A stretch of DNA of 64,000 nt from Sinomonas mesophila (lineage in GTDB: Bacteria; Actinomycetota; Actinomycetes; Actinomycetales; Micrococcaceae), in NCBI RefSeq assembly GCF_001999765.1, contig NZ_MTIC01000003.1, positions 372,001 to 436,000 of the forward strand, in the 5' to 3' direction. The position numbers and the translations under genes are program-made. Position 1 is the first letter of the stretch. The number at the start of each line of letters is the position of its first letter. The notes under the pieces were generated by a model that made no database searches, had not been told where the DNA came from, and saw only the letters and a list, made by a program, of their open reading frames with translations. Shown piece by piece: positions 53,430 through 61,440 of this stretch.

Positions 53430-54797
53430 ATGTCCAAAGCAGTGAACGCCGCGCGGCCAGCCTCCCACCAGATGTCCCGGGAAGAGCGCAAGGTCCTCGC
53501 CGGCACCCTCGTCGGCACCACGATCGAGTGGTACGACTTCTTCATCTACGCCCAGGCGGCCGGCGTCGTCCTAGGGCCGCTCTTCCTGGCGCCCGTCGCG
53601 CAGGAGAGCCCCGGCCTCGCGCAGATCATCGCCTTTGCGACCATCGGCATCTCCTTCCTGTTCCGTCCCCTCGGCGCCATCGTCGCGGGCCACCTCGGGG
53701 ACCGGCTCGGGCGCAAGAAGATGCTCGTGTTCACCCTCATCCTCATGGGCGCCTCGACCTCGCTCATCGGCGTCCTGCCCACCTACGCCCAGATCGGCGT
53801 CCTGGCCCCGGTGCTGCTCATCTTCCTGCGCATCCTCCAGGGCTTCTCGGCCGGCGGCGAGTGGGGCGGCGCCGCGCTCATGTCGGTCGAGCACGCCCCG
53901 GCACACCGGCGCGGCTTCTTCGGAGCGTTCCCGCAGATCGGCGTCCCGATCGGCATGATCCTCGCGACCGCCACCCTCTGGGTCCTCACGACCTCGATGG
54001 GCCCGGCGTTCAACGAGTGGGGCTGGCGCATCCCGTTCCTGTTCTCGATCGTCCTCATCGTCGTGGGCTACCTGATCCGACGCGCGGTCGAGGAGAGCCC
54101 CGTGTTCAAGCAGCTGCAGCAGCGGCACAAGGAGTCCTCGGCCCCGCTCGGCCAGCTGTTCCGCTGGAACTGGCGGCAGGTCATCCTCACGGCCGTCATC
54201 TTCATCGCCAACAACGCCGCGGGCTACCTGCTCATCGCGTACTTCGCGACCTACGCCGTCGGCGTGCTGAAGATGGACCGCCCGAGCGTGCTCCTCGCGA
54301 CCACGCTGGCCTCGTTCGGCTGGCTCGCCTTCACTCTGTGGGGCGGCATCGTCTCTGACAGGCTCGGCCGCGTCCGCACCTTCCAGATCGGCTACGCCTT
54401 CCTGGCACTGTGGGCCGTGCCGATGTGGTTCCTCATCGACACGAGGAACGTGGTCTGGTACTTCGTGGCCCTGTTCGTCATGACGTTCGGCCTCGGCCTG
54501 AGCTACGGCCCGCAGTCGGCGCTCTACGCCGAGATGTTCCCGGCCAAGGTGCGCTACTCCGGCGTCTCGATCGGCTACGCGCTCGGCGCCATCCTCGGCG
54601 GCGCGTTCGCCCCGATGATCGCCGAGGTGCTCATGAACGCCTTCCGCGCGTCGTGGACGATCGGCCTCTACATCGCGATCGCCGCGGTCATCTCGCTCAT
54701 CGGCGTCTCGCTCGTGCGCGAGACGAAGGGCGTGGACCTGCACGTCGCCGAGGCACATGCCGAGTACGTCAAGGAGCACCCGGAGGCCGCACGCTGA
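53430..54797 (+). CDS. MFS transporter, metabolite:H+ symporter (MHS) type
   Basis: The 455-residue protein has 12 helices and is close to MHS-family uptake systems (shikimate, alpha-ketoglutarate, aromatic acids). Family motifs are GTTIEWYDFFIYAQAAGV at the start, GHLGDRLGRKKMLVFTL, LQGFSAGGEWGGAALMSVEH and RLGRVRTF. The C-terminal VRETKGVDLH is typical. CGGAG precedes the start. It probably imports an aromatic acid for the HpaB pathway, an inference from location. Confidence 0.88.
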   Translation: MSKAVNAARPASHQMSREERKVLAGTLVGTTIEWYDFFIYAQAAGVVLGPLFLAPVAQESPGLAQIIAFATIGISFLFRPLGAIVAGHLGDRLGRKKMLVFTLILMGASTSLIGVLPTYAQIGVLAPVLLIFLRILQGFSAGGEWGGAALMSVEHAPAHRRGFFGAFPQIGVPIGMILATATLWVLTTSMGPAFNEWGWRIPFLFSIVLIVVGYLIRRAVEESPVFKQLQQRHKESSAPLGQLFRWNWRQVILTAVIFIANNAAGYLLIAYFATYAVGVLKMDRPSVLLATTLASFGWLAFTLWGGIVSDRLGRVRTFQIGYAFLALWAVPMWFLIDTRNVVWYFVALFVMTFGLGLSYGPQSALYAEMFPAKVRYSGVSIGYALGAILGGAFAPMIAEVLMNAFRASWTIGLYIAIAAVISLIGVSLVRETKGVDLHVAEAHAEYVKEHPEAAR

Positions 54798-54836
54798 CGG
54801 GTCTCTGACGCTGGCCGCTCCGGCCCTGCGGTGCGC

Positions 54837-54878
54837 ACGACGGCGGGCCTCCCCCTGCGCGGGGAGGCCCGCCGTCGT
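54837..54878 (+). terminator. strong terminator after the MHS transporter
   Basis: A perfect 18-bp stem (54837-54854 and 54861-54878) with a 6-base loop CTGCGC lies 40 bases past the transporter stop. Both arms are very GC-rich and there is no long T-run after it. Confidence 0.8.
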
Positions 54879-54988
54879 CGCCGTCTCCTGGGGGCTCCGG
54901 GGTGAGCGTCGCCATTCGTGCGCTCGCGGTCAAGCGCCGTGCGCTCGTGCCCCGGCGGGCAGGGCCGTTCGCGCGGCATCGTGGGTGC

Positions 54989-55537
54989 ATGAGCAGTGTG
55001 GCCTTCAGCGCGCCGACCCGGACGACGTCGGGCGCCGGCACAGCGGGCGCCGGCACCCCCGCGTACGACGGCGCGGCTCCCGCGCGCCTGAGGGGCCGGC
55101 TCGCCGCCGCGGCGGCCGCCGCGGGCGCAGCGGCCCACCTCGCGATGGTTCCCTCCGGGGGGTGGATGGCGGCCCTCGGCCTCGCGATGGCCGCCGCCTG
55201 CGTCCCGTGCGCGTGGCACCTGTGGCGCCGCCCGGCTGCCCGCACCGCCAGAGCGCTCCTCGGCATGTCCCTCGCCATGGTGTTCATCCACGCGGTTCTC
55301 GTGCTCCGCCCCGAGCCCGCGGCCGCGCACGGAGTGGCGGCCCACGCGCATGCCCAGCCCGGAGGAGCCGGCGTTGCGCCAGTCGCGGGGCACCCGGTCG
55401 CGGGGCACCCAACGGCAGGGCACGCCGAGGCGATGCTCGCCGTCGTCGGCGCGGACCTCCTCGCGGCGTTCCTCGCCGCCGCGTGGCTGGGTGCGGCCCG
55501 CAGGGCCCGGCCCCAGCCTGCGGCCCCGTCTGCGTGA
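54989..55537 (+). CDS. small His-rich membrane protein of unknown function
   Basis: The product has 182 residues with about four helices (from residue 40 on) and a His-rich loop between helices 3 and 4 (AAAHGVAAHAHAQ ... GHPVAGHPTAGH, with a repeated VAGHP). The layout recalls metal-related membrane proteins, but no family is recognised. ATG 54989 is chosen; upstream in-frame codons are Arg-rich and unlikely. The gene at 57058 has a similar layout. Confidence 0.6.
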   Translation: MSSVAFSAPTRTTSGAGTAGAGTPAYDGAAPARLRGRLAAAAAAAGAAAHLAMVPSGGWMAALGLAMAAACVPCAWHLWRRPAARTARALLGMSLAMVFIHAVLVLRPEPAAAHGVAAHAHAQPGGAGVAPVAGHPVAGHPTAGHAEAMLAVVGADLLAAFLAAAWLGAARRARPQPAAPSA

Positions 55538-55590
55538 GGCGTCCGCCACATCTCCCCGCCCGGGCCCGATCCGCGGCTTAGGGTGGCCCG

Positions 55591-56384
55591 GTGAGCACGA
55601 CGGCCAATCCCGACGACGGCACCCCGATCCACTTCGAGGTGGCGGGGGAGGGGCCCGCCGTCGTGCTCCTGCACGGCTCGGCGCTGTCCAAGGCGATCTG
55701 GCGCGGGCTCGGCTACACCGCCGCGCTCGAGGGGCACACCGTGGTCCGGGTGGACCTGCGCGGCCACGGGCGCAGCGGCAAACCGCACGACCCCGAGTGC
55801 TACCGCATGGCCCGGCACGCCGGGGACGTCCTCGCGGTCCTCGACACGGCGGGGATCAGCCGCGCGCATGTCGTGGGCTACTCCTCGGCTCGCGCGTCGC
55901 GTTCTCCCTCGCGGCCACGTCCCCGGGCCGCGTCGCGAGCCTCACGACGCTCGGCGGGACCTTCCGGCCGCAGCGTGGCGAGGTCGAGAAGGTCTTCTTC
56001 TCCGGCTACCTCGACGCGCTCCGCACGGGCGGCGTCCAGGCCTTCGTCGACGGCTTCGCCGCCGCGGGCCGGCCGCTCGACCCCGGCACGCGCGCCGCGT
56101 TCCTCGCGAACGACGGCGCGGCGCTCGCCGCGTGCTTCACGGCCACCGAGGAGGACCCGGGCCTGCCCGAGGCCGTCGTCGCGCAGCTCGCGCTCCCGGC
56201 CCTGCTCATGGCCGGCACCCGCGACCGGGCGAGGCTCGCGGACTCCAGCCTCGCCGCGGAGCTCATGCCGCGGGCCAGGTTCGTCGAGCTGCCCGGCCGC
56301 ACGCACGCGGGCACCCTCGCGCCAGCCGCGCCCGTGCTCGACGAGCTCGTGCCCTTCCTGCTCGGCCAGCCACGCACGAGCTGA
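55591..56384 (+). pseudogene. alpha/beta-hydrolase with a one-base frameshift at the nucleophile
   Basis: The first frame (55591 to about 55884) gives a normal hydrolase start: GEGPAVVLLHGSALSKAIW and VVRVDLRGHGRSGKPHD. It then reads AHVVGYS and loses sense. The next frame from 55887 continues GSRVAFSLAATSPGRVASLTTLGG and runs to TGA 56384 with a late LPALLMAGTRDRA (acid) and ELPGRTHAGTL (His). One base missing at 55885-55886 would restore GYSxG, the catalytic-serine motif. The GTG start lies 6 bases after TAGGGT (55579-55584). Either the gene is freshly broken or the assembly has an error. Confidence 0.8.
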
Positions 56385-57057
56385 GCATCGCCGCGAGCGA
56401 GTCGGCGAGGAACTCGGGGTTCTCCCCCAGGAGTGCGGCATCGATGGATCTGGTCGAGTTGGTCATGCGCTCGGGGAGTCGATGGGGATGGACCGGAAGA
56501 CCGGGCGCAGAGCCGGAGTTCGATGTCTGGATCGAGTGGGATGAGGAGCAGTTGCAGCCCGGGGGTCGCCGGGGCGTTCGTCCACGGTCGTGCAGGACTC
56601 CCCTCCGTAGACCTCTCCATACCGCGCAGCTCCGCAGCGGCGACTGGCACTCGAGGTCGAGGTTGACACGTCCAGCCCTTCTGGAAGTCGAAATCAGGAT
56701 CCCTTGTCCCCTGTTTCGAGATGCTCCAGAGGCGTATGCTCGTTACAGGCCTGCGGGACGGGCGAGGGAGCCGAAAGGCTGAGAGGCCAGAAGGTCGAAA
56801 GATCGACTGGCGACCCCAACTACCTGATCCGGACAATACCGGCGAAGGGAAATCGCCTCGCAGGTCTTGTCATGCCCCCGGCAGACTGATGGAACTTTTG
56901 GGATGTTCTTCGAGCCTCTCAGCGCTCGGCTCCCACCCGCGACGTCAACCACATGGTCCGGGGCATTGCGCAGAATTCCGTGGGTCGGCGTGCCCGAACT
57001 CGTGTGGACCGGCATCCAAGGACGGAGTTGACGGCTCACTCCAGAGTGAAGCCCGAG
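56385..57057. other. about 0.67 kb without an intact gene
   Basis: No reading frame here looks like a complete protein: frames are short, drift between strands and lack the third-position GC pattern of neighbours. On the minus strand a short frame (MTNSTRSIDAALLGENPEF, start 56466) looks protein-like but runs out at the hydrolase boundary, and one more (56743-57039) includes HGILRNAPDHVVDVAGG. These may be remnants of deleted genes. The clear element is the TPP riboswitch at about 56745-56866. Confidence 0.6.
56745..56866 (+). ncRNA. TPP riboswitch (THI element) without a downstream gene
   Basis: The aptamer core is unmistakable: GGCTGAGAG at 56777-56785 and CTGATCCGGACAATACCGGC then GAAGGGA ending near 56850. 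The variable P3 arm (about 56786-56812) sits between them. Outer bases CCTGCG (56750-56755) and CGCAGG (56859-56864) can close the P1 stem. Such elements sense thiamine pyrophosphate and control thiamine genes, but only a five-codon ATG frame follows (56871) and no thiamine gene lies within the window. Confidence 0.88.
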
Positions 57058-57579
57058 TCAGTTGCCCTTGGTCGCCGTTGCGCGTTCGGCTTCTTCGTGG
57101 AGCCGGGAGGACCGGGCGAGCGCGAGGGAGACCACGACGGCCGTGAGCACCGCCGCCCCGAGGTGGGCCGTGACCAAGAGGTGGAGGTCCCCGTGCGACG
57201 CATCGGCCGCCGCGGCGCCAGGATCGAGCGCCGGGTCGGGGACGGCGTTCAGGACCGGATCAGCCGGCGTTGTCCGGCCGTGGTGGCCCGTGACGTCCTG
57301 GGACCCGGCGGCGAAGGCTGTGGACGCGAAGACGAGGTGGAGCGCCTGCTGCGAGAGCCCGCAGAAGAGCGCGATGGCCCACGTGGGCACGAGGGTGCGT
57401 GATACTCCGGCGGCCGCCGCGAGACCCAGGAGCGTCGCGCACGCGACGGCGACGCCAGGGGACGGGAGGGCGCCGCCCGCGAGGACGTGCGCGGCAGCCC
57501 CGAGCGCCGTCCCGCCGGGACCGGCGGCGAGGGCCGCGGCGATGGCACGGCGTCGTGAGCGTCGTGTCCGGGCGTCCAT
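57058..57579 (-). CDS. small membrane protein of unknown function
   Basis: The product has 173 residues with about four hydrophobic segments and a loop with His pairs (DVTGHHGRTTP, DASHGDLHLLVTAH) between helices 3 and 4. The C terminus is charged (LHEEAERATATKGN). The layout parallels the protein encoded at 54989. The ATG at 57579 has GGGAG ahead. It is the third gene of the TetR-AraC operon, 45 bases after AraC. No family recognised. Confidence 0.65.
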   Translation of the reverse strand: MDARTRRSRRRAIAAALAAGPGGTALGAAAHVLAGGALPSPGVAVACATLLGLAAAAGVSRTLVPTWAIALFCGLSQQALHLVFASTAFAAGSQDVTGHHGRTTPADPVLNAVPDPALDPGAAAADASHGDLHLLVTAHLGAAVLTAVVVSLALARSSRLHEEAERATATKGN

Positions 57580-57624
57580 GCACTCCCTTCGGAGCGCGCG
57601 CCTGGATCGGATGGGGCGGGAGCT

Positions 57625-58566
57625 CTAGCCGGCGGCCCGGTACGACGACGGCGGCTCGCCGAAGGCGGCGCGGAAGATCCGGCTGAAGTGGGCCGAGTCC
57701 GTCAGGCCCCAGCGCGCGGCGATCGCCGTGACGGGCCGGTCCGCGAGCACCGGGTCGCGCAGGTCGCGGCGGCAGCGCTCGAGCCTGCGCTCGCGGATCG
57801 AGGCCGAGACCGTGGTGCCGTGCTCCCGGAAGAGGTCGTGGAGGTGCCGCGTCGAGATGTAGTGCGCCGTCGCGATCGCCCCGGGGGAGAGCTCCGGGTC
57901 GCCCAGGTTCGCCTCGATGAAGTCGTGGATGCGGGCCCGGAGCACTTGGTGCGGGTCGCGGGACGCGGCCGAGCGCGCGTCGAGCTCACCGTTGAAGAGC
58001 GTCGTGACGAGGTCCAGGGCGTTGTGCGCGAGCCGCGTTCCGTTCGGGCCCGCGACGGCGCCGAGGTTCTCGGACAGCCGCACGAGGAACGGCGCCACGA
58101 GCGCGCCGAGGCCGTGCTCCCCGCTCATCGCCGTGGCCGTGATCTGGGACATCGCGTCGGCCGGGAGGTCGAGGGCCGAGTGCGGGAACATGAGCACGAG
58201 CGAGCGGAAGTCGCCGTCGAACGCGAGCGTGTACGGCCGGTCCGTCGAATAGACGGCGAGGGTACCCGGCTGCAGGACCGCCTCGCGGCCGTCCTGGAGG
58301 AGCAGCCCCGTGCCGGCGAGCTGGATGCTGAGCTTGAAGTAGCGCCGGTCGGCGGCAGCGATGAGCTTCGGCGTGCGCATGACGGCGTGGCTGCTCGCGG
58401 CGACCTCGATCATGCTGAGGTCCTCGCGGGCGATGTGCTTGCCGCGCATACTCCCGTGGAAGGTCCCGCTGCGGTCGGCCTCGACGGCGAGCGGGACGAA
58501 GGACGCGGACACGGCCCGGCGCCACGTGTCGAAGTCGTGGGCGAGGGTCACGTCCAAGGCGCTCAC
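57625..58566 (-). CDS. AraC-family transcriptional activator
   Basis: The 313-residue regulator has an N-terminal sensor domain of the AraC_binding_2 type (about 10-190: [34 protein letters not shown]) and a C-terminal two-helix-turn-helix domain (about 210-313: [33 protein letters not shown] and [25 protein letters not shown]). Related activators control aromatic amine or acid oxidation, which fits the divergent amine oxidase. GTG 58566 overlaps the TetR stop by GTGA. Confidence 0.9.
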   Translation of the reverse strand: MSALDVTLAHDFDTWRRAVSASFVPLAVEADRSGTFHGSMRGKHIAREDLSMIEVAASSHAVMRTPKLIAAADRRYFKLSIQLAGTGLLLQDGREAVLQPGTLAVYSTDRPYTLAFDGDFRSLVLMFPHSALDLPADAMSQITATAMSGEHGLGALVAPFLVRLSENLGAVAGPNGTRLAHNALDLVTTLFNGELDARSAASRDPHQVLRARIHDFIEANLGDPELSPGAIATAHYISTRHLHDLFREHGTTVSASIRERRLERCRRDLRDPVLADRPVTAIAARWGLTDSAHFSRIFRAAFGEPPSSYRAAG

Positions 58567-59174
58567 GACGCGCTCCCGAGGATGCCGTCGAGGAGGCAGT
58601 CGAGCTGGGCCACGAGCTGGCCGGGGGAGTGGTGGGCCGGCGAGAGCGTCGCGGTGATCTGGGCGCCGAGGACGAGGTCCATGATGGCGCCGACGTGCGC
58701 CTCGAGGGCTGCTTCGCCCCCGCTCCCGGCATCCCCGCCGGTGCCTTCGGCCTCGTTGCGCAGGAACCCGGCCATCGCGGAGCGCCACTGCTCCATCGAG
58801 CGTTCGTGCAGCGCGGTCTTCGCCGGGTCGCGCAGGGCCTTCTGCCAGAAGGCGATCGCGACGCGGGCCTCGGCCAGCTTCTCGTCATCGAGGGGCAGGA
58901 TCTCGTGGCAGTAGGCCCGCAGGGCGGCGCGGCCGAACAGGCCCGCCGTCGCGGCCTCCATGCGGCGGTTCGTCTGGGCGAAGATGTGCTCGAACGCGAA
59001 GTCGAGGAGCCTGTCCTTCGTGGCGAAGTAGGGCTTGAGGGCGCCGTTGGCGAAGCCTGCCTCGGCAGCGATGTCCCGCATCGTCGCGGCATCGAGCCCG
59101 CGCTCCGCGATGATCCGCCACGTCGCGTCGACGAGCTCGAGGCGACGCTGGTCGTGGTTCACGATCTTCGGCAT
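58563..59174 (-). CDS. TetR-family transcriptional regulator
   Basis: The 203-residue regulator has an N-terminal helix-turn-helix ([44 protein letters not shown]) and a BetI/TetR_C-like sensing domain. ATG 59174 is chosen because GGAGG lies 6 bases upstream, whereas ATG 59180 directly abuts it. It is divergent from the amine oxidase and leads an operon with AraC. Repression of the shared intergenic region is likely. Confidence 0.9.
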   Translation of the reverse strand: MPKIVNHDQRRLELVDATWRIIAERGLDAATMRDIAAEAGFANGALKPYFATKDRLLDFAFEHIFAQTNRRMEAATAGLFGRAALRAYCHEILPLDDEKLAEARVAIAFWQKALRDPAKTALHERSMEQWRSAMAGFLRNEAEGTGGDAGSGGEAALEAHVGAIMDLVLGAQITATLSPAHHSPGQLVAQLDCLLDGILGSAS

Positions 59175-59189
59175 CCCCATCCTCCGGTC

Positions 59190-59254
59190 TTTTTTTCTAC
59201 GCCTGTTGTGATTCACCTTACAGGGCCGTTATTGTCTACGTCCATAGAAAAAAA
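59190..59254. promoter_or_regulatory. widely spaced A/T-tract inverted repeat between tetR and amine oxidase
   Basis: TTTTTTTCTA (59190-59199) and its exact complement TAGAAAAAAA (59245-59254) lie 45 bases apart, flanking the region where both divergent promoters must be. A rightward promoter may be TTGTGA (59206-59211), 17 bases, TTATTG (59229-59234). The symmetry suggests paired regulator sites or DNA bending. Confidence 0.5.
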
Positions 59255-59276
59255 CTCAGCGACCTCCGGAGGAGCC

Positions 59277-61283
59277 ATGAGCACCGAGACGACCACGCAC
59301 CCCTGCCACAGCCGCGGCCACACCGCTGACGGCGCTGCAGCCCAGCCGGCCGCCGGCGCCTACGCGCTCGCCACGCCCGAGGAGATCACCGCCGTCCGCG
59401 GCATCCTCGACGCCGCCGGGCTGTGGCACGAGACCACCCGCATCGCCTACCTCGGCCTCGTGGGGCCGGCCCGCGGCTCCGCGGCGAAGGGGGCGACCGC
59501 GGTCGACAGGCGCTTCCGCGCCTTCCTGCACGACGTCGGCGGCGCCCGCCCGCACGACGTCACCGTCTCGGTCACGCGCGGAGAGGTCGATTCCGCCGTC
59601 GAGCTCGACACCGCCGTCACCGGCGAGCTGCCCGTTCTGGAGGAGGAGTTCGAGGCCGTCGAGGAGATACTCAACGCCGACGCGCGGTGGCTCAGGGCCC
59701 TCGCGGATCGCGGCCTCAACGTGTCCACCGTGCGCGTCGCCCCGCTCTCGGCGGGCGTGTTCGAGTACCCGGAGGAGAGAGGCCGGCGGATCCTGCGTGG
59801 GCTCGCGTTCGTGCAGGAGCACGCCACGGACAGCCCGTGGGCGCACCCCGTGGACGGCCTCGTCGCCTACATCGACATCGTGAACCGCAGCGTGGACCAG
59901 GTCCTGGACTTCGGGCCCGTCCCGATCCCCGCGGAGCACGGCAACTTCACCGACCCTGAGCTCACGGGCCCGGTCCGCACGAGCCAGAAGCCGCTTCTCA
60001 TCACCCAGCCCGAGGGCCCGAGCTTCACCGTCACGGGCGGCAACCACGTCGAATGGGAGAAGTGGAGCCTCGACGTCGGCTTCGACGTGCGCGAGGGCCT
60101 CGTGCTGCACAACATCTCGTTCGACGACGACGTGGCCGGCAACCCTGGCAGCCCCCGCACCACCCGCCGTCGGCGGATCCTCGACAGGGCGTCAATCGCC
60201 GAGATGGTCGTCCCCTACGGCGACCCGTCCCCGGTGAGGTCGTGGCAGAACTACTTCGACACGGGCGAGTACCTCGTGGGCCAGTACGCCAACTCGCTCG
60301 AGCTCGGCTGCGACTGCCTCGGCGAGATCACGTACCTGAGCCCCGTTGTGAGCGACGCGTTCGGCAACCCGCGCGAGATCCGCAACGGCGTGTGCATGCA
60401 CGAGGAGGACTGGTCCATCCTCGCCAAGCACTCGGACCTGTGGACCGGGGTCAACTACGTCCGGCGCAACCGCCGCCTCGTCATCAGCTTCTTCACGACG
60501 ATCGGCAACTACGACTACGGCTTCTACTGGTACCTCTACCTCGACGGAACGATCGAGTTCGAGGCCAAGGCCACGGGCGTCGTCTTCACGAGCGCCCAGC
60601 CCGAGGGCGACTACCGGTTCTCGTCCGAGATGGCTCCCGGGCTCGGCGCCCCGTTCCACCAGCACCTGTTCAGCGCGCGCCTGGACTTCGCGCTCGACGG
60701 CGGGCCGAACCGCGTCGAGGAGGAGGACGCCGTCCGCGTGCCGATGGGCCCGGGCAACGAGCGCGGCAACGCCTTCACCCGCAGGCGCACGGTCCTGTCC
60801 CGCGAGTCGGAGGCAGCGCGCGACGCCGACATGGCCGCGGGCCGGAGCTGGATCGTGAGCAACCCGACCTCGCTCAACCGCCTCGGCGAGCCCGTCGGGT
60901 ACAAGATCCACCCGCAGGGCCACCCCACCCTCCTGGCCGACCCGGCGTCGTCGGTCGCCGGCCGCGCCGCCTTCGCGACCAAGGCGCTGTGGGTGACCCA
61001 GTACGACGAGGCCGAGCGCTACCCGACCGGCGACTTCGTCAATCAGCACCCCGGCGGCGCCGGCCTGCCCGCCTACCAGGCCCAGGACCGCGACCTCGAC
61101 GGGACGGACCTCGTCGTGTGGCACACGTTCGGCCTCACGCACTTCCCGCGGCCCGAGGACTGGCCGATCATGCCCGTCGACCACGTGGGCTTCACGATCC
61201 GCCCCGAGGGCTTCTTCGACCGCAGCCCCGTCCTCGACGTCCCCGCCCCCGCCAAGGGCGACGGCGGGCACTGCCACCGCTGA
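59277..61283 (+). CDS. copper-containing primary-amine oxidase
   Basis: This 668-residue TPQ-dependent enzyme oxidises primary amines to aldehydes with release of ammonia and H2O2. The TPQ precursor is Tyr412 in [10 protein letters not shown] and the catalytic base is Asp328 in [10 protein letters not shown]. Copper ligands are His461 and His463 (FHQHLF) and His622 ([12 protein letters not shown]). These blocks match the Arthrobacter globiformis phenylethylamine/histamine oxidases, so tyramine or phenylethylamine are likely substrates. A short His/Cys-containing N-terminal extension precedes the fold. CCGGAGGA lies ahead of the ATG. Divergent TetR/AraC probably control it. Confidence 0.95.
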   Translation: MSTETTTHPCHSRGHTADGAAAQPAAGAYALATPEEITAVRGILDAAGLWHETTRIAYLGLVGPARGSAAKGATAVDRRFRAFLHDVGGARPHDVTVSVTRGEVDSAVELDTAVTGELPVLEEEFEAVEEILNADARWLRALADRGLNVSTVRVAPLSAGVFEYPEERGRRILRGLAFVQEHATDSPWAHPVDGLVAYIDIVNRSVDQVLDFGPVPIPAEHGNFTDPELTGPVRTSQKPLLITQPEGPSFTVTGGNHVEWEKWSLDVGFDVREGLVLHNISFDDDVAGNPGSPRTTRRRRILDRASIAEMVVPYGDPSPVRSWQNYFDTGEYLVGQYANSLELGCDCLGEITYLSPVVSDAFGNPREIRNGVCMHEEDWSILAKHSDLWTGVNYVRRNRRLVISFFTTIGNYDYGFYWYLYLDGTIEFEAKATGVVFTSAQPEGDYRFSSEMAPGLGAPFHQHLFSARLDFALDGGPNRVEEEDAVRVPMGPGNERGNAFTRRRTVLSRESEAARDADMAAGRSWIVSNPTSLNRLGEPVGYKIHPQGHPTLLADPASSVAGRAAFATKALWVTQYDEAERYPTGDFVNQHPGGAGLPAYQAQDRDLDGTDLVVWHTFGLTHFPRPEDWPIMPVDHVGFTIRPEGFFDRSPVLDVPAPAKGDGGHCHR

Positions 61284-61340
61284 GTCCCTCGCCCCGGGAT
61301 CTCTCCCGCGGACAAGAGCCGTTCGCTGTGGGACAAGTCA

Positions 61341-61387
61341 CGGGCACGGCCGCCGCAGCACGATAGGTGCAGCGGCCGCCGTGCCCG
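61341..61387 (+). terminator. long hairpin between amine oxidase and permease genes
   Basis: Arms of 16 bases (61341-61356 and 61372-61387) pair with a single mismatch, followed by TTT. It lies 58 bases past the amine oxidase stop and 53 bases before the permease start, so it may end or limit read-through into the permease gene. Confidence 0.65.
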
Positions 61388-61440
61388 TTTCCGCAATCCA
61401 CCCGAAGACGCCATCCACCCCACTACTTGCTGGAGGACCC

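Noticed and set aside
56384-56466. N-terminal remnant of a Mutator-type transposase on the minus strand
   Set aside because: MTNSTRSIDAALLGENPEFLADSLAAM looks vaguely like such a start, but it is under 30 residues, with no DDE motif or inverted ends.
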